Positions 25,792 to 35,846 of a DNA stretch of 64,000 nt are shown one piece after another (position 1 is the stretch's first letter; the number at the start of each line of letters is the position of its first letter). The position numbers and the translations under genes were made by a program. Under the pieces are notes generated by a model. That model saw only the letters and a list, made by a program, of their open reading frames with translations, did not search any database and was not told the DNA's origin. Source of the DNA: Streptomyces sp. NBC_01549 (lineage in GTDB: Bacteria > Actinomycetota > Actinomycetes > Streptomycetales > Streptomycetaceae); NCBI RefSeq assembly GCF_026339955.1, contig NZ_JAPEPW010000001.1:992001-1056000 (forward strand). Direction: 5' to 3'.

Positions 25792-27567
25792 CTACTCCAC
25801 CCCGATCAGCAGCAACGCTCCCTGTCGTCCGCCCCGGTACACCACCGTGTCCACGGCCAAGTACGACTCCCGGACCCGCACTTCGAGATGGGCGGTGATG
25901 GACTCGGGAGCCTCGTCGCCCAGGACGAGGGTCACCATCTCCCCGCCGGCGGCGAGCATGCGGTCGAGGACGGTTTCGGCGGTGGCGGTAATGTCCGAGC
26001 CGATCACGGCGACATCACCGTCGATGAGCCCGAGGACGTCGCCGGCCTGGCAGATGCCGGCCATGGTCCAGGACTGACGCTCGGCGACGGCGACCTCGGC
26101 ATAACGGGTGGCGCCCGCCGCCGAGGTCATGGCGACGACGTCCTCGTCGAAGCGACGTTCGGACTCGTGGACGGCGAGCGCGGCGATGCCCTGGACCGCG
26201 GAGCGGGTCGGGATCAGCGCGACCCGGACGCCTTCCGTACGGGCCTGCTCGGCGGCGGCGGCCGCGGTGTGACGCAGGTCGGCGTCATTGGGCAGCAACA
26301 CCACCTCGCGGGCGTGGGCCCGGCGTACGGCTTCGACGAGCTCCCCGCTCGCGGGGGGCTCCCCGGGCCGCGCGAGCACGGTGGTCGCCCCGGCCTCGGC
26401 GTACAGCCCGGCCAGCCCTTCGCCGGGCACGACCGCAACGACGGCCCGCTGCGCCCGCTCCCGGGGCGGCCGCCCCGCCGCGCCCGCCGTATGGGCGTCG
26501 CCGAGCCCGAAGTGCGTGATCCTGATCCGGTACGGCCGCCCGGCCTCGACCCCCGCCTCCACGGCGGCCCCGGCGTCGTCCACGTGCACATGGACGTTCC
26601 ACAGCCCGTCCCCGCCGACCACGACGAGCGAGTCGCCGAGGCGGTCGAGCCGGGCCCGCAACCGCGCCACGGCCGCGTCGTCCGCCTCCAGCAGATAGGT
26701 CACCTCGAAGGCCGGACCGTCGTCGCCCGGCCGCCCGTCCACGCACGCACCGTCCACATCCACACGGTCCGTGCCGTGCACGCGCGCGTGGATCTCGCCT
26801 GTCACCCGTCCGGCGCCCGGGGACTCCCCCGTGAACGTCTCCGCCAGCGCCTCCAGCACCGCCAGCAGCCCTCGCCCACCCGCGTCGACCACACCGGCGC
26901 GCTCCAGCACGGCCAGCTGGCCGGGGGTCGCCACGAGGGCCGCCCGCGCTCCCTCGTACGCCGCGCACGCGACCGTGCCGCAGTCGCCTTCCGTGCCGGT
27001 GGCCGCCTCGGCGGCGGCCGCGGCGACCGTGAGGACCGTGCCCTCCACGGGGTGCGCGACGGCCTCGCGCGCGGAGTCGGCGGCCTGTCGGAGGGCCAAC
27101 CGGAGGGCCTGTCCGTCGGTGTGAGCGGCCCCACCATGGGTCTCACTACGGGCCTCACCATCGGCATCGCCGTCGGCGGCGAGTACCTGCGCCATGCCGC
27201 GCAGCAGCTGCGCGAGGATCGTCCCGGAGTTCCCTCGGGCCCCGATCAGCGCCCCGTGTGCCATCGCCCGCACGGTGTCGGCGAGAGTGGGCAGATCGAC
27301 TCCTGTGACCCCCGTGAAAACGGCCCCAGTCGGGGCGGACCCTGTGGGAACTACGGCCGCGACCGTCTCGTAGCCCGCGAAAACCGCCTCCACCGCCGCT
27401 GCCGCCGACTCCACCGTCAGATACAGATTCGTCCCGGTGTCCCCGTCCGCGACCGGGTAGACATTGATGGCGTCGATCTCCTCGCGCGCCCGCCCCAGCG
27501 CCTCCAGCGCGAGGCCGCACCAGGTGCGCACCGCGAGAGCATCCAATGTCTGCGGCACCTGCGGCAC
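25792..27567 (-). CDS. DAK2/DhaL-domain protein, FakA (fatty acid kinase)-like
   Basis: This 591-residue protein has an N-terminal DhaL-type nucleotide-binding domain (about 1-210). Its NVYPVADGDTGTNLYLT motif has the Asp residues that bind Mg-ATP, and GARGNSGTILAQLLRGM is also diagnostic. A linker and a C-terminal DegV-like/DAK2-associated region follow (MLAAGGEMVTLVLGDEAPE near the end). Proteins with this architecture include FakA, the ATP-binding subunit that phosphorylates fatty acids bound by FakB in Firmicutes (established); no fakB is adjacent, so the substrate here is uncertain. The GTG at 27567 has AAGGAGG five bases before it; a second GTG three codons on is possible. It is divergent from rpmB. 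Confidence 0.85.
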   Translation of the reverse strand: MPQVPQTLDALAVRTWCGLALEALGRAREEIDAINVYPVADGDTGTNLYLTVESAAAAVEAVFAGYETVAAVVPTGSAPTGAVFTGVTGVDLPTLADTVRAMAHGALIGARGNSGTILAQLLRGMAQVLAADGDADGEARSETHGGAAHTDGQALRLALRQAADSAREAVAHPVEGTVLTVAAAAAEAATGTEGDCGTVACAAYEGARAALVATPGQLAVLERAGVVDAGGRGLLAVLEALAETFTGESPGAGRVTGEIHARVHGTDRVDVDGACVDGRPGDDGPAFEVTYLLEADDAAVARLRARLDRLGDSLVVVGGDGLWNVHVHVDDAGAAVEAGVEAGRPYRIRITHFGLGDAHTAGAAGRPPRERAQRAVVAVVPGEGLAGLYAEAGATTVLARPGEPPASGELVEAVRRAHAREVVLLPNDADLRHTAAAAAEQARTEGVRVALIPTRSAVQGIAALAVHESERRFDEDVVAMTSAAGATRYAEVAVAERQSWTMAGICQAGDVLGLIDGDVAVIGSDITATAETVLDRMLAAGGEMVTLVLGDEAPESITAHLEVRVRESYLAVDTVVYRGGRQGALLLIGVE

Positions 27568-27720
27568 CTGCGCCTCCTTGAGCTTCTGGACGTGGCTCGC
27601 AGCGTAGACCCAGAATGCGTTACTGCCGGTAGTGGGCCCCGAGGAGGGCCGGGGCGGACCCCGGGGGCAGTCATGGTAGTTTCGTTCTCCGGACGCAGTC
27701 GTTGTATGCTGCTCCAGTTG

Positions 27721-27788
27721 CCCGATTCGATCGGGTCTTCCCCCTGGCACCGCCACTCAGATCCTAGATCTTGATTCCGGCATGCCGG
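27721..27788. promoter_or_regulatory. Two palindromes in the rpmB upstream region
   Basis: cccgattcgatcggg (27721-27735) and ccggcatgccgg (27777-27788) are perfect inverted repeats within 107 bases upstream of rpmB. They may be operators or leader-RNA hairpins. Nothing further can be assigned. Confidence 0.3.
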
Positions 27789-27827
27789 GATCAACCGTAA
27801 GAGCATCTGAAGTCTTTGGAGTGACCC

Positions 27828-28013
27828 GTGGCTGCCAACTGCGACGTCTGCGGCAAGGGGCCGGGCTTCGGCAACAACATCTCGCACTCGCACCGCCGTA
27901 CGTCCCGTCGCTGGAACCCCAACATCCAGCGCGTCCGTACCGTGGTCGGCGGGACGCCGAAGCGCGTGAACGCTTGCACCTCGTGCATCAAGGCCGGCAA
28001 GGTCTCGCGCTGA
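27828..28013 (+). CDS. rpmB: 50S ribosomal protein L28
   Basis: This 61-residue L28 begins [34 protein letters not shown]. It carries two CxxC pairs (CDVC, CTSC), so it is the zinc-binding C+ form. The GTG start has GGAG upstream. It appears monocistronic, with a good intrinsic terminator 39 bases after the stop. The divergent DAK2 gene upstream and this gene order are usual for actinomycetes. Confidence 0.98.
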   Translation: MAANCDVCGKGPGFGNNISHSHRRTSRRWNPNIQRVRTVVGGTPKRVNACTSCIKAGKVSR

Positions 28014-28051
28014 CGTAACGCTAGCGCGCGGCCACTGCTGGTTCGCTTAAG

Positions 28052-28083
28052 AACCGGTCCACCTCACGGTGGGCCGGTTTTTT
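28052..28083 (+). terminator. Intrinsic terminator after rpmB
   Basis: The arms 28052-28063 and 28068-28079 form a 12-bp stem with one G-T pair, a tcac loop and a run of six T, a textbook Rho-independent terminator on the plus strand. Confidence 0.9.
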
Positions 28084-28143
28084 GTCGTCTTCGTGCCGTC
28101 GCCCTGATGCTGCCCGTCTTCCGGACCTGCCAGAATCTGCCGA

Positions 28144-31100
28144 ATGCGCTTCGGCATCCTGGGACCCCTCGAGATCCGCACCACGGACGGCAGCCCCCTG
28201 GACCCCGGCGGCCCCCGCCCCCGCGCGCTGCTCACCCTGCTCCTCCTGGATGCCGGCCGGACCGTCTCCACGGAGCGGCTGACCGACGGTCTGTACGGTG
28301 GCGAGCCGCCGGCCGGAGCCGCCAACGCCCTCCAGTCCCAGGTCTCCCGGCTGCGCAGGCGGCTCGGTCCTGACGCAGGGATCGAGGCCGACCCCACCGG
28401 CTACCGCATCGCCGTCTCCCCCGACGCCGTCGACGCGCACCGCTTCGAGCGGCTGGCCCGCGACGGAGCCGCGGCCCTCGCCCAGGGCGATCACTCGCGG
28501 GCCGAGGCCGTACTCCGGGAGGCGCTCGCCCTGTGGCGCGGCCCGGCCCTGGCCGACCTCCCCAGCGCGCGCGCCCAGGTGACCCGTCTCGAAGAGCTGA
28601 GGCTCACCGCCGTACAGGACCGAGTCGACGCGGACCTCGTGCTCGGCGGCGGCCCCGCACTCGTACCGGAGCTGCGCGGACTGCTCGACGCGCATCCGCT
28701 GAGCGAGCGGCTGTACGGACAGCTGATGCGGGCCCTGCACGCGAGCGGCCGGGCCGCTGAGGCGCTGACGGTGTACGAGGAGGCGCGGCGCACCCTGGCC
28801 GAGGAGCTGGGCACCGACCCCTCGTCCGACCTGTCCGCCCTCCACCTGGAACTGCTCCAGGACACGGGCCCCGCCCACCGGCGGCTCCCCGCCCAGCTGA
28901 CCCGCTTCATCGGACGCGACGGCGAACTCGCGCGCATCGGCGCCCTGCTCGCCCGCGAGCGCCTGATCACACTCACCGGGCCGGGCGGAGCGGGCAAGAC
29001 CCGTCTGGCGATCGAGCTCGCGCATGCGAACGCGGACGCGCACGTCGACGCACATAGTCGCGTAAGCGCTTACGCAAACGTTTACGCACACGCTTACGCG
29101 AACGTTTGCCTGGTCGAGCTCGCCCCTCTCACCGACCCCTCCCAGCTCCCCTACGCCCTGCTCACCGCCCTCGGTCTGCGCGAAGGTTTCCGCACCCCCT
29201 CGGGGGACACCACCGACCGGCTCCTCACCGCCCTGGAGGACCGCGAGCTGCTGCTCGTCCTGGACAACTGCGAGCATCTCGTCGAGGACGTGGCACGGAT
29301 CGCCGGCCTGCTCCTGGGCGCCTGCCCGGGTGTGCGGATCCTCGCCACGAGCCGCGAGTCGCTGGGGATCACCGGCGAGGTGCTGTGCCCGGTGCCGCCG
29401 CTGTCGGCGGAGCCGGCCGCGCGGCTCTTCCTGGACCGGGCGGCCGCGGTGCGCCCCGGTTTCGCGGGGCACGCGCGTGTGCCGGACATCTGCGCCGCCC
29501 TGGACGGGCTGCCGCTGGCGATCGAGCTGGCGGCGGCGCGGCTGCGGACGCTGACTCCGGACGAACTGGCCGACCGCCTCACCGAGCATGTCGAGGACGA
29601 CCGCTTCCGGCTGCTGTCCCGGGGCGACCGCACCAAGACACCCCGGCATCGCACCCTTCGTGGCATCGTGGAGTGGAGCTGGGAGCTGCTGGACGAGGAG
29701 GAGCGGGAGCTGGCACGACGGCTGACCGTGTTCTCCGGGGGCGCGACGGTCGAGGCGGTCGAGGCGGTGTGCGGGACGCCGTGTCCCGAGGACCTGCTGG
29801 CCTCGCTGGCGGAGAAGTCGTTCCTGGAGGTCACCGAGGGGCGCTATCGGATGCTGCAGACCATCCGCGCGTTCGCCGCCGAGCACCTCGTGCGCGCAAG
29901 CGAGCAGGAACGCCTGCGGGACGCCCACGCCGCGTACTTCCTGCGGCTGGCCGAGCGGGCGGAGCCGTTCCTGCGCGGCGGCGACCAGCTGCCCTGGCTG
30001 GACCGGCTGACCGCCGAGCACGGCAACCTGGACGCGGCGCTGCGCCGTCTCGTGCGCGCCGATCGCGCGAACGCCCTGCGGCTGATGGCCGGGCTCTCCT
30101 GGTTCTGGCGGCTGCGCGGCCTCCACGGCGGGCAGGTGTCCTCGGCTCGGGAGCTGCTCGCGGCCGTGGGCGCCGAACCGCCGGCCGGTCTCACCGAGGA
30201 GTACGTCCTGTGCCTGCTCAACGCGGTCTCCGGGGAGGGCGACGGCCCGGCCGATCAGGAACGTCTGGATCACGTGGAAGCCCTGCTGGCCGGACTGCCC
30301 GGCCCTCTGCGGCTGCCCTTCGCCGTGGTGCTGTGGTCGGTGTCGGGCGGGCCTCGGCCCCACGCCAACGACCGGGTGCGGGCACAGGTCGGGAACAACA
30401 CGTGGGGCCGGGCGCTTCTTGATCTCGGCCTAGGCTTCCAGGAGCAGTTCGCGGGGCGTCCGACGGCGTCCGAGGAGTCGTTCGCACAGGCCTTGAGGGG
30501 TTTTCGCACGACCGGGGACCGCTGGGGCATGGCGAACTGTCTCGACCCGCTGGGTATGTTCGCCGACTCGCGCGGGGAACACCGGCGCGCACTCGAACTG
30601 CTCGACGAAGGGCTTTCGCACATCAGGGAGTTGGCCGCCCCCGAGGAGACCTCGGACCTCCTGCGCGCCCGTGCGACCGTGCTGCTGCACCAGGGGGAAC
30701 TGGCCGCGGCGAAGGAGCACTTCAGCCAGGCGCTGACCCTTGCCCGCACCGTGGGCCTCGCCGACAAGGTGGCGGGTGCCCTGCGGGGCCTGGGCGACGC
30801 CGCTCGGCTCGCGGGAGACACCCGCCACGCGCGTGTGCACTACGAGAGCGCCCTGGAGTCCTGCGCGGCCAACTGGTTCAGCGTCGGCGAGACCGTGCGC
30901 ATCCTCATCGGTCTGGGCCGCTCGGCCGCCGCGGAGGGGCGCCTCGACGAGGCTCGCGACTACGCCCGCCAGGCCACCGACCTCGCCGTCGAGAGTCCCT
31001 GCGTGCTGGAACTCGCCGAGTCCGCGGAGGCGTTGGCGTTCCTCGCCGGCTCCCCCGAGCGCGCCGCCGTCCTGCTGGGCGCCGCCGTCGGTCTGCGCGG

Positions 31101-31257
31101 GGCCGCGCCGCTGGGCGACCCCGAAGCCGTACGCATCGAGCGGAACATCCGCGAAAAGCTGCCCCCCGAAGCGTACGAAAAGGCCTTTGAGCAGGGGCGC
31201 GCCCTCGGGGCGGCGGCACTCACCGACGGCTCTCACCACAGTCAGGAGCCGCGCTGA
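28144..31257 (+). CDS. AfsR/SARP-type regulator with BTAD, ATPase and TPR domains
   Basis: This 1037-residue multidomain regulator has four parts. An OmpR-like winged helix comes first (1-95, FGILGPLEIRTTDGSPLDPGG...QSQVSRLRRRLG). The BTAD domain follows (about 100-245, RFERLARDGAAAL...AYEEARRTLAEELG-type ending). Next is an NB-ARC/STAND ATPase with P-loop LTGPGGAGKTRLAIELA and Walker B LLLVLDNCEHLVED, then TPR-like helices. About 29 residues encoded by a 12-bp tandem repeat (HANADAH...AYANVC) are inserted right after the P-loop helix, where relatives go directly to the LVELAPL strand. The downstream monooxygenase 69 bases away is the likely target (inference). Confidence 0.9.
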   Translation: MRFGILGPLEIRTTDGSPLDPGGPRPRALLTLLLLDAGRTVSTERLTDGLYGGEPPAGAANALQSQVSRLRRRLGPDAGIEADPTGYRIAVSPDAVDAHRFERLARDGAAALAQGDHSRAEAVLREALALWRGPALADLPSARAQVTRLEELRLTAVQDRVDADLVLGGGPALVPELRGLLDAHPLSERLYGQLMRALHASGRAAEALTVYEEARRTLAEELGTDPSSDLSALHLELLQDTGPAHRRLPAQLTRFIGRDGELARIGALLARERLITLTGPGGAGKTRLAIELAHANADAHVDAHSRVSAYANVYAHAYANVCLVELAPLTDPSQLPYALLTALGLREGFRTPSGDTTDRLLTALEDRELLLVLDNCEHLVEDVARIAGLLLGACPGVRILATSRESLGITGEVLCPVPPLSAEPAARLFLDRAAAVRPGFAGHARVPDICAALDGLPLAIELAAARLRTLTPDELADRLTEHVEDDRFRLLSRGDRTKTPRHRTLRGIVEWSWELLDEEERELARRLTVFSGGATVEAVEAVCGTPCPEDLLASLAEKSFLEVTEGRYRMLQTIRAFAAEHLVRASEQERLRDAHAAYFLRLAERAEPFLRGGDQLPWLDRLTAEHGNLDAALRRLVRADRANALRLMAGLSWFWRLRGLHGGQVSSARELLAAVGAEPPAGLTEEYVLCLLNAVSGEGDGPADQERLDHVEALLAGLPGPLRLPFAVVLWSVSGGPRPHANDRVRAQVGNNTWGRALLDLGLGFQEQFAGRPTASEESFAQALRGFRTTGDRWGMANCLDPLGMFADSRGEHRRALELLDEGLSHIRELAAPEETSDLLRARATVLLHQGELAAAKEHFSQALTLARTVGLADKVAGALRGLGDAARLAGDTRHARVHYESALESCAANWFSVGETVRILIGLGRSAAAEGRLDEARDYARQATDLAVESPCVLELAESAEALAFLAGSPERAAVLLGAAVGLRGAAPLGDPEAVRIERNIREKLPPEAYEKAFEQGRALGAAALTDGSHHSQEPR
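29060..29109. repeat. 12-bp palindromic tandem repeat, second locus, inside a coding region
   Basis: It starts with the 16-bp perfect palindrome gcgtaagcgcttacgc. The 12-base units cgcttacgcaaa, cgtttacgcaca and cgcttacgcgaa follow, ending in cgtttgcc. The units belong to the same family as 10843-10908. Each unit encodes four residues, giving the AYAN/VYAH/AYAN pattern, so the reading frame stays open. Confidence 0.75.
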
Positions 31258-31325
31258 CCAACGGCCGGGAACACGGTCAGCGAACGGTAGGAGCACGGTC
31301 AGCGCCTCCCGCGAAGCTCCTGGCC

Positions 31326-32558
31326 ATGACAACGAACACGACACAGAACATGGCGGACGACCCGGCGCGAAAGCTCGCCCACCTTCACGTCCTCGTCTCC
31401 GGCGCCAGCGTCGCGGGCCCCGCCGTCGCCCTCAACCTGATCCGGTACGGCGCCCGCGTCACCGTCGTCGAGAAGGCACCCGACCTGCGCGCCGGCGGAT
31501 TCGCGGTCGACTTCCGGGGGCACGTCCACCGGACCGTCCTGACCGCCATGGGCATCTGGGACGAGATCCACGCCCATCAGACCCACATGGGCCGGCAGAC
31601 CGTCGTCGACGCCGACGGCACCCCGCGCGTGGACCTGCCGCCCGAGCTGATGAGCGGCGACGTGGAGATCTTCCGCGGCGAGCTGGCGCGGATCATGTAC
31701 GAACGCACCAAGGACAAGGTGGAGTACGTCTTCGGGGACTCGATCGCCACCCTCGTCGAGACCCCGGAAGGCATCGACGTGACCTTCGAGCGCGGCGCCC
31801 CGCGTCGCTTCGACCTCGTCGTGGGCGCCGACGGACTGCACTCCCTCACCCGGCGCCTCGTCTTCGGTGAGGAGTCCCGCTACCTGCGCTTCCTCGACCA
31901 CTACGTGGCGGCCTTCGGAGTCCCCAACGACCTGGGCCTCGACCGCACCGGGCAGCTGTACAGCGAACCGGGACGGGCGGTGGTCGTCGGCAACTACGAC
32001 GGCGATCCGGACCGGGCGGGCGCGCTGCTCGTCTTCCGGTCCGAGGAGCTGGAGTTCGACCGCCGTGACGTGGCCGCGCAGAAGCGGATCCTGGCGGAGC
32101 GGTTCGCGGGGATGGGCTGGCAGACCCCGGGGATCCTCAAGGCTCTGGAGCGGGCCGACGACCTGTACTTCGACGCGATCGCCCAGATCCATGTCGACCG
32201 GCTCACCCAGGGCCGCGTGGTGCTGCTCGGGGACGCCGGATACGGGGCCACGATGGGCGGCATGGGCACCGGGGTGGCGATCGTCGGGGCGTACGTCCTG
32301 GCCGGCGAGCTGGCCCTCGCGGGCGGCGACCACCGCACCGCCTTCGCCGAGTACGAGACCCGCGTACGGGACTTCGCCAAGGGCTGCCAGAAGATCTCGG
32401 GCAACGCGGGGCCGTTCTTCGCGCCGCCGACCGAACGGCGCATCCGCAGCCGGGACCGCGCGTACCGGCTGCTCAGCTCCCGCCTCCTGGCAGGCTTCTT
32501 CAAGAAGCTCACCGAGAAGGCGGCCACCGGCATCAAACTCCGCGCATACCCCGCCTGA
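31326..32558 (+). CDS. FAD-dependent monooxygenase (PHBH/TetX-like group)
   Basis: This 410-residue class A flavoprotein hydroxylase shows the expected three motifs. The N-terminal dinucleotide fold is HVLVSGASVAGPAVALNLIRYGARVTVVEKA, in which GASVAG replaces GxGxxG. The DG motif is VGADGLHSLTRR near residue 165, and the GD motif is GRVVLLGDAGYGATMGGMG near 300. Such enzymes use NAD(P)H and O2 to hydroxylate aromatic or polyketide substrates or drugs. It lies directly after the AfsR-type regulator and converges on thiL with 12 bases between stops. Two copies of cacggtcagcg occur in its short upstream region. The substrate is unknown. Confidence 0.9.
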   Translation: MTTNTTQNMADDPARKLAHLHVLVSGASVAGPAVALNLIRYGARVTVVEKAPDLRAGGFAVDFRGHVHRTVLTAMGIWDEIHAHQTHMGRQTVVDADGTPRVDLPPELMSGDVEIFRGELARIMYERTKDKVEYVFGDSIATLVETPEGIDVTFERGAPRRFDLVVGADGLHSLTRRLVFGEESRYLRFLDHYVAAFGVPNDLGLDRTGQLYSEPGRAVVVGNYDGDPDRAGALLVFRSEELEFDRRDVAAQKRILAERFAGMGWQTPGILKALERADDLYFDAIAQIHVDRLTQGRVVLLGDAGYGATMGGMGTGVAIVGAYVLAGELALAGGDHRTAFAEYETRVRDFAKGCQKISGNAGPFFAPPTERRIRSRDRAYRLLSSRLLAGFFKKLTEKAATGIKLRAYPA

Positions 32559-32570
32559 CGGGGTGGGCGG

Positions 32571-33536
32571 CTACGACTCGATGTCGCCGAAGTGGTCCCA
32601 GCCGCCCTTGCTGGTCCAGGGCGCTCCGTCCACCGTGACCTGGGGCAGCGCCGAGGGGTTGAGGACCTCGCCGATCACCTTCCAGCGCGCGGGCAGCTTC
32701 ACGTCCGGCGGGAAGGCCGCAACGATCGCGTGGTCCTCCCCGCCGGTCAGCACCCACTGGATGGGGTCGACGCCGACGGCCTGGCCGATGTCGTTCATCT
32801 GGGAGGGGATGTCGATCGCGCCCGAACGGATGTCGATGCGCACCTTGCTCGCCTCGGCGATGTGCCCCAGGTCGGCGATCAGCCCGTCACTCACGTCGCA
32901 CATCGCCGTCGCACCGAGCCCGGCGGCGGCGGGACCCGCGTGGTACGGCGGCTCGGGGCGGCGGTGGGCCTCGACGAAGGCGCGCGGTGAGCGGAAGCCC
33001 CGGGAGAGCACCGCGTGCCCGGCCGCGGACCAGCCCAGCCAGCCCGTCACGGCGATCACGTCACCGGGCTGGGCGCCGCCCCGGGTGACCGGTTCGTGGT
33101 TGCGCAGATCGCCGAGCGCGGTGATCGAGATCATGATGGTGTCGCCGCGTACGACATCGCCGCCGACCACGGACGCGCCCGCGACCTGGCACTCGTCGCG
33201 CAGCCCGTCCATCATCTCGGAGGGCCAGGTGGCCGGGAGTTCGGCCGGGACGACCAGGCCGAGCAGCAGCGCGGTCGGTACGGCGCCCATCGCGGCGATG
33301 TCCGCGAGGTTCTGTGCGGCCGCCTTGCGCCCGACGTCGTACGCCGTGGACCAGTCGCGGCGGAAGTGCCGCCCCTCCAGAAGGATGTCGGTGCTCGCCA
33401 CCACCCTGCGGTCGGGCGCTGCCACCACCGCGGCGTCGTCGCCGGGGCCGACCCGGACCGCCGGGGTGGTGGTGAGACGCGAAGTGAGCTCCTTGATGAG
33501 CCCGAACTCCCCCAACTCGCCCACGGTGCCCTTCAT
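32571..33536 (-). CDS. thiL: Thiamine-monophosphate kinase
   Basis: ThiL phosphorylates thiamine monophosphate to the coenzyme thiamine diphosphate. The 321-residue protein has the AIR-synthase-like fold: GELGEFGLIKELTSRL at the N-terminus, VGPGDDAAVVAAP (metal-binding Asp pair), STDILLEGRHF, RKAAAQNLADIAAMGA, VVGGDVVRGD and MCDVSDGLIADLGHIA. The ATG at 33536 has GGGAG upstream and yields the family length; an upstream ATG would add 59 residues of non-family sequence. No thiazole or pyrimidine synthesis genes are next to it. Confidence 0.96.
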   Translation of the reverse strand: MKGTVGELGEFGLIKELTSRLTTTPAVRVGPGDDAAVVAAPDRRVVASTDILLEGRHFRRDWSTAYDVGRKAAAQNLADIAAMGAVPTALLLGLVVPAELPATWPSEMMDGLRDECQVAGASVVGGDVVRGDTIMISITALGDLRNHEPVTRGGAQPGDVIAVTGWLGWSAAGHAVLSRGFRSPRAFVEAHRRPEPPYHAGPAAAGLGATAMCDVSDGLIADLGHIAEASKVRIDIRSGAIDIPSQMNDIGQAVGVDPIQWVLTGGEDHAIVAAFPPDVKLPARWKVIGEVLNPSALPQVTVDGAPWTSKGGWDHFGDIES

Positions 33537-33742
33537 GATCGTACTGCTCCCTCTGCCGCTACCCGTGCCCGGTAGCGAGCCGTCTCTGTACTCGGTACGG
33601 TCGAGTTGACCGTCAACTTGTGCAGTCCGTGCACCCCGGCGCGCAAGCCCCAGCCACCGCGGGTCTCCCCGTGGCGAGCGGCGACGCGATACCGTGGCGT
33701 TCCTTTTCCCCACATGATCCTCGTGGCCGCCCTGGAGGTTCC

Positions 33743-33976
33743 GTGGTACAGGCGTACATCCTGATCCAGACGGAGGTCGGCAAATCGTCGACCGTCGCCG
33801 AAACGATCAGCAAGATCCCGGGGGTGATCCAGGCCGAGGACGTGACAGGACCGTACGACGTGATCGTGCGCGCCCAGGCCGACACGGTCGACGAACTCGG
33901 CCGCATGGTGGTCGCGAAAGTCCAGCAAGTGGACGGCATCACCCGTACCTTGACCTGCCCGGTGGTGCACCTCTAG
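33743..33976 (+). CDS. Stand-alone Lrp/AsnC effector-binding (RAM) domain protein
   Basis: This 77-residue protein is just the C-terminal regulation-of-amino-acid-metabolism domain of Lrp/AsnC regulators (VQAYILIQTEVGKSSTVAET..., GVIQAEDVTGPYDVIVRA, VDGITRTLTCPVVH). It lacks a helix-turn-helix, so it cannot bind DNA alone. Such small proteins form dimers or higher rings and may act as amino-acid sensors or modulate full-length Lrp proteins. The GTG start has GGAGG five bases before it. It is divergent from thiL and 20 bases upstream of the DUF3515 gene, with which it is probably co-transcribed. Confidence 0.9.
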   Translation: MVQAYILIQTEVGKSSTVAETISKIPGVIQAEDVTGPYDVIVRAQADTVDELGRMVVAKVQQVDGITRTLTCPVVHL

Positions 33977-33996
33977 CCCCCGTCTACCCTTGGCCG

Positions 33997-34491
33997 GTGA
34001 ACTTCTCTTGTCACCGGCACACCGCTCTCTTCGGGCTGCCTGCTCTCGCTCTGTTGATGGCCGCCACGGGCTGCTCCTCAGCAGACGACGGCGCATCGGC
34101 CGTGGTTCCCAGCCCGGACGCGAAGGTCACCGAGCTGTGCCAGAACCTGGACAAGGTGCTGCCGAAGAAGATCGACGGCCTCGACCGGAACGATCCCGAG
34201 CCCCGGTCCGCGCTGACCGCGGGCTGGGGAAGCCCGGCGATCATACTGCGCTGCGGCGTCGAACGGCCCGCGAAGATGAGCGATGAGAACGCGCTCAGCG
34301 GCGAGGTGAACGGTGTCGGCTGGCTCATGGAGAACCAGGGCGACGGGTCGTACCGCTTCACCTCGGGTCTGCGCCGGGCGTACGTCGAGGTCAGCGTGCC
34401 GACGAAGTGGGTCCAACGGGACGGGTCGGGTTCGCTCGTCGACCTGGCCGCACCCATCAAGAAGGCGATCCCCGAAGGGATCGCCGACTGA
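33997..34491 (+). CDS. DUF3515 lipoprotein
   Basis: This 164-residue exported protein has a signal peptide (residues 1-25, LFGLPALALLMAATGC) whose ATGC lipobox would be lipidated at Cys26. The mature part contains the DUF3515 core: TELCQNLDKVLPKKIDGL, AGWGSPAIILRCGV, VNGVGWLMENQGDGSYRF and the VPTKW segment. Two Cys in the mature chain may pair. DUF3515 proteins are actinobacterial and of unknown function, commonly next to ddl/thiL. The start is GTG. It converges on ddlA. Confidence 0.88.
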   Translation: MNFSCHRHTALFGLPALALLMAATGCSSADDGASAVVPSPDAKVTELCQNLDKVLPKKIDGLDRNDPEPRSALTAGWGSPAIILRCGVERPAKMSDENALSGEVNGVGWLMENQGDGSYRFTSGLRRAYVEVSVPTKWVQRDGSGSLVDLAAPIKKAIPEGIAD

Positions 34492-34548
34492 CGTACACGC
34501 GCGCGCCCGGAGGCGCGTGCCCTGGAGCGGAGCCCCGGTGCCGCAGCT

Positions 34549-35706
<1,158 letters not shown>

Positions 35707-35846
35707 ATCGCGTTGAGAGTACCCGTTGGTACGGCGCTCGGTCAGCGCCCCACGGCGGCCGTTGTCCAACGTCGCACGGGTGGTCGCTCAGCGTCGTACA
35801 AGCCGTTGCGGAGCGTTGATTTCCGGCGGCGGCGCGACGTGGATCC

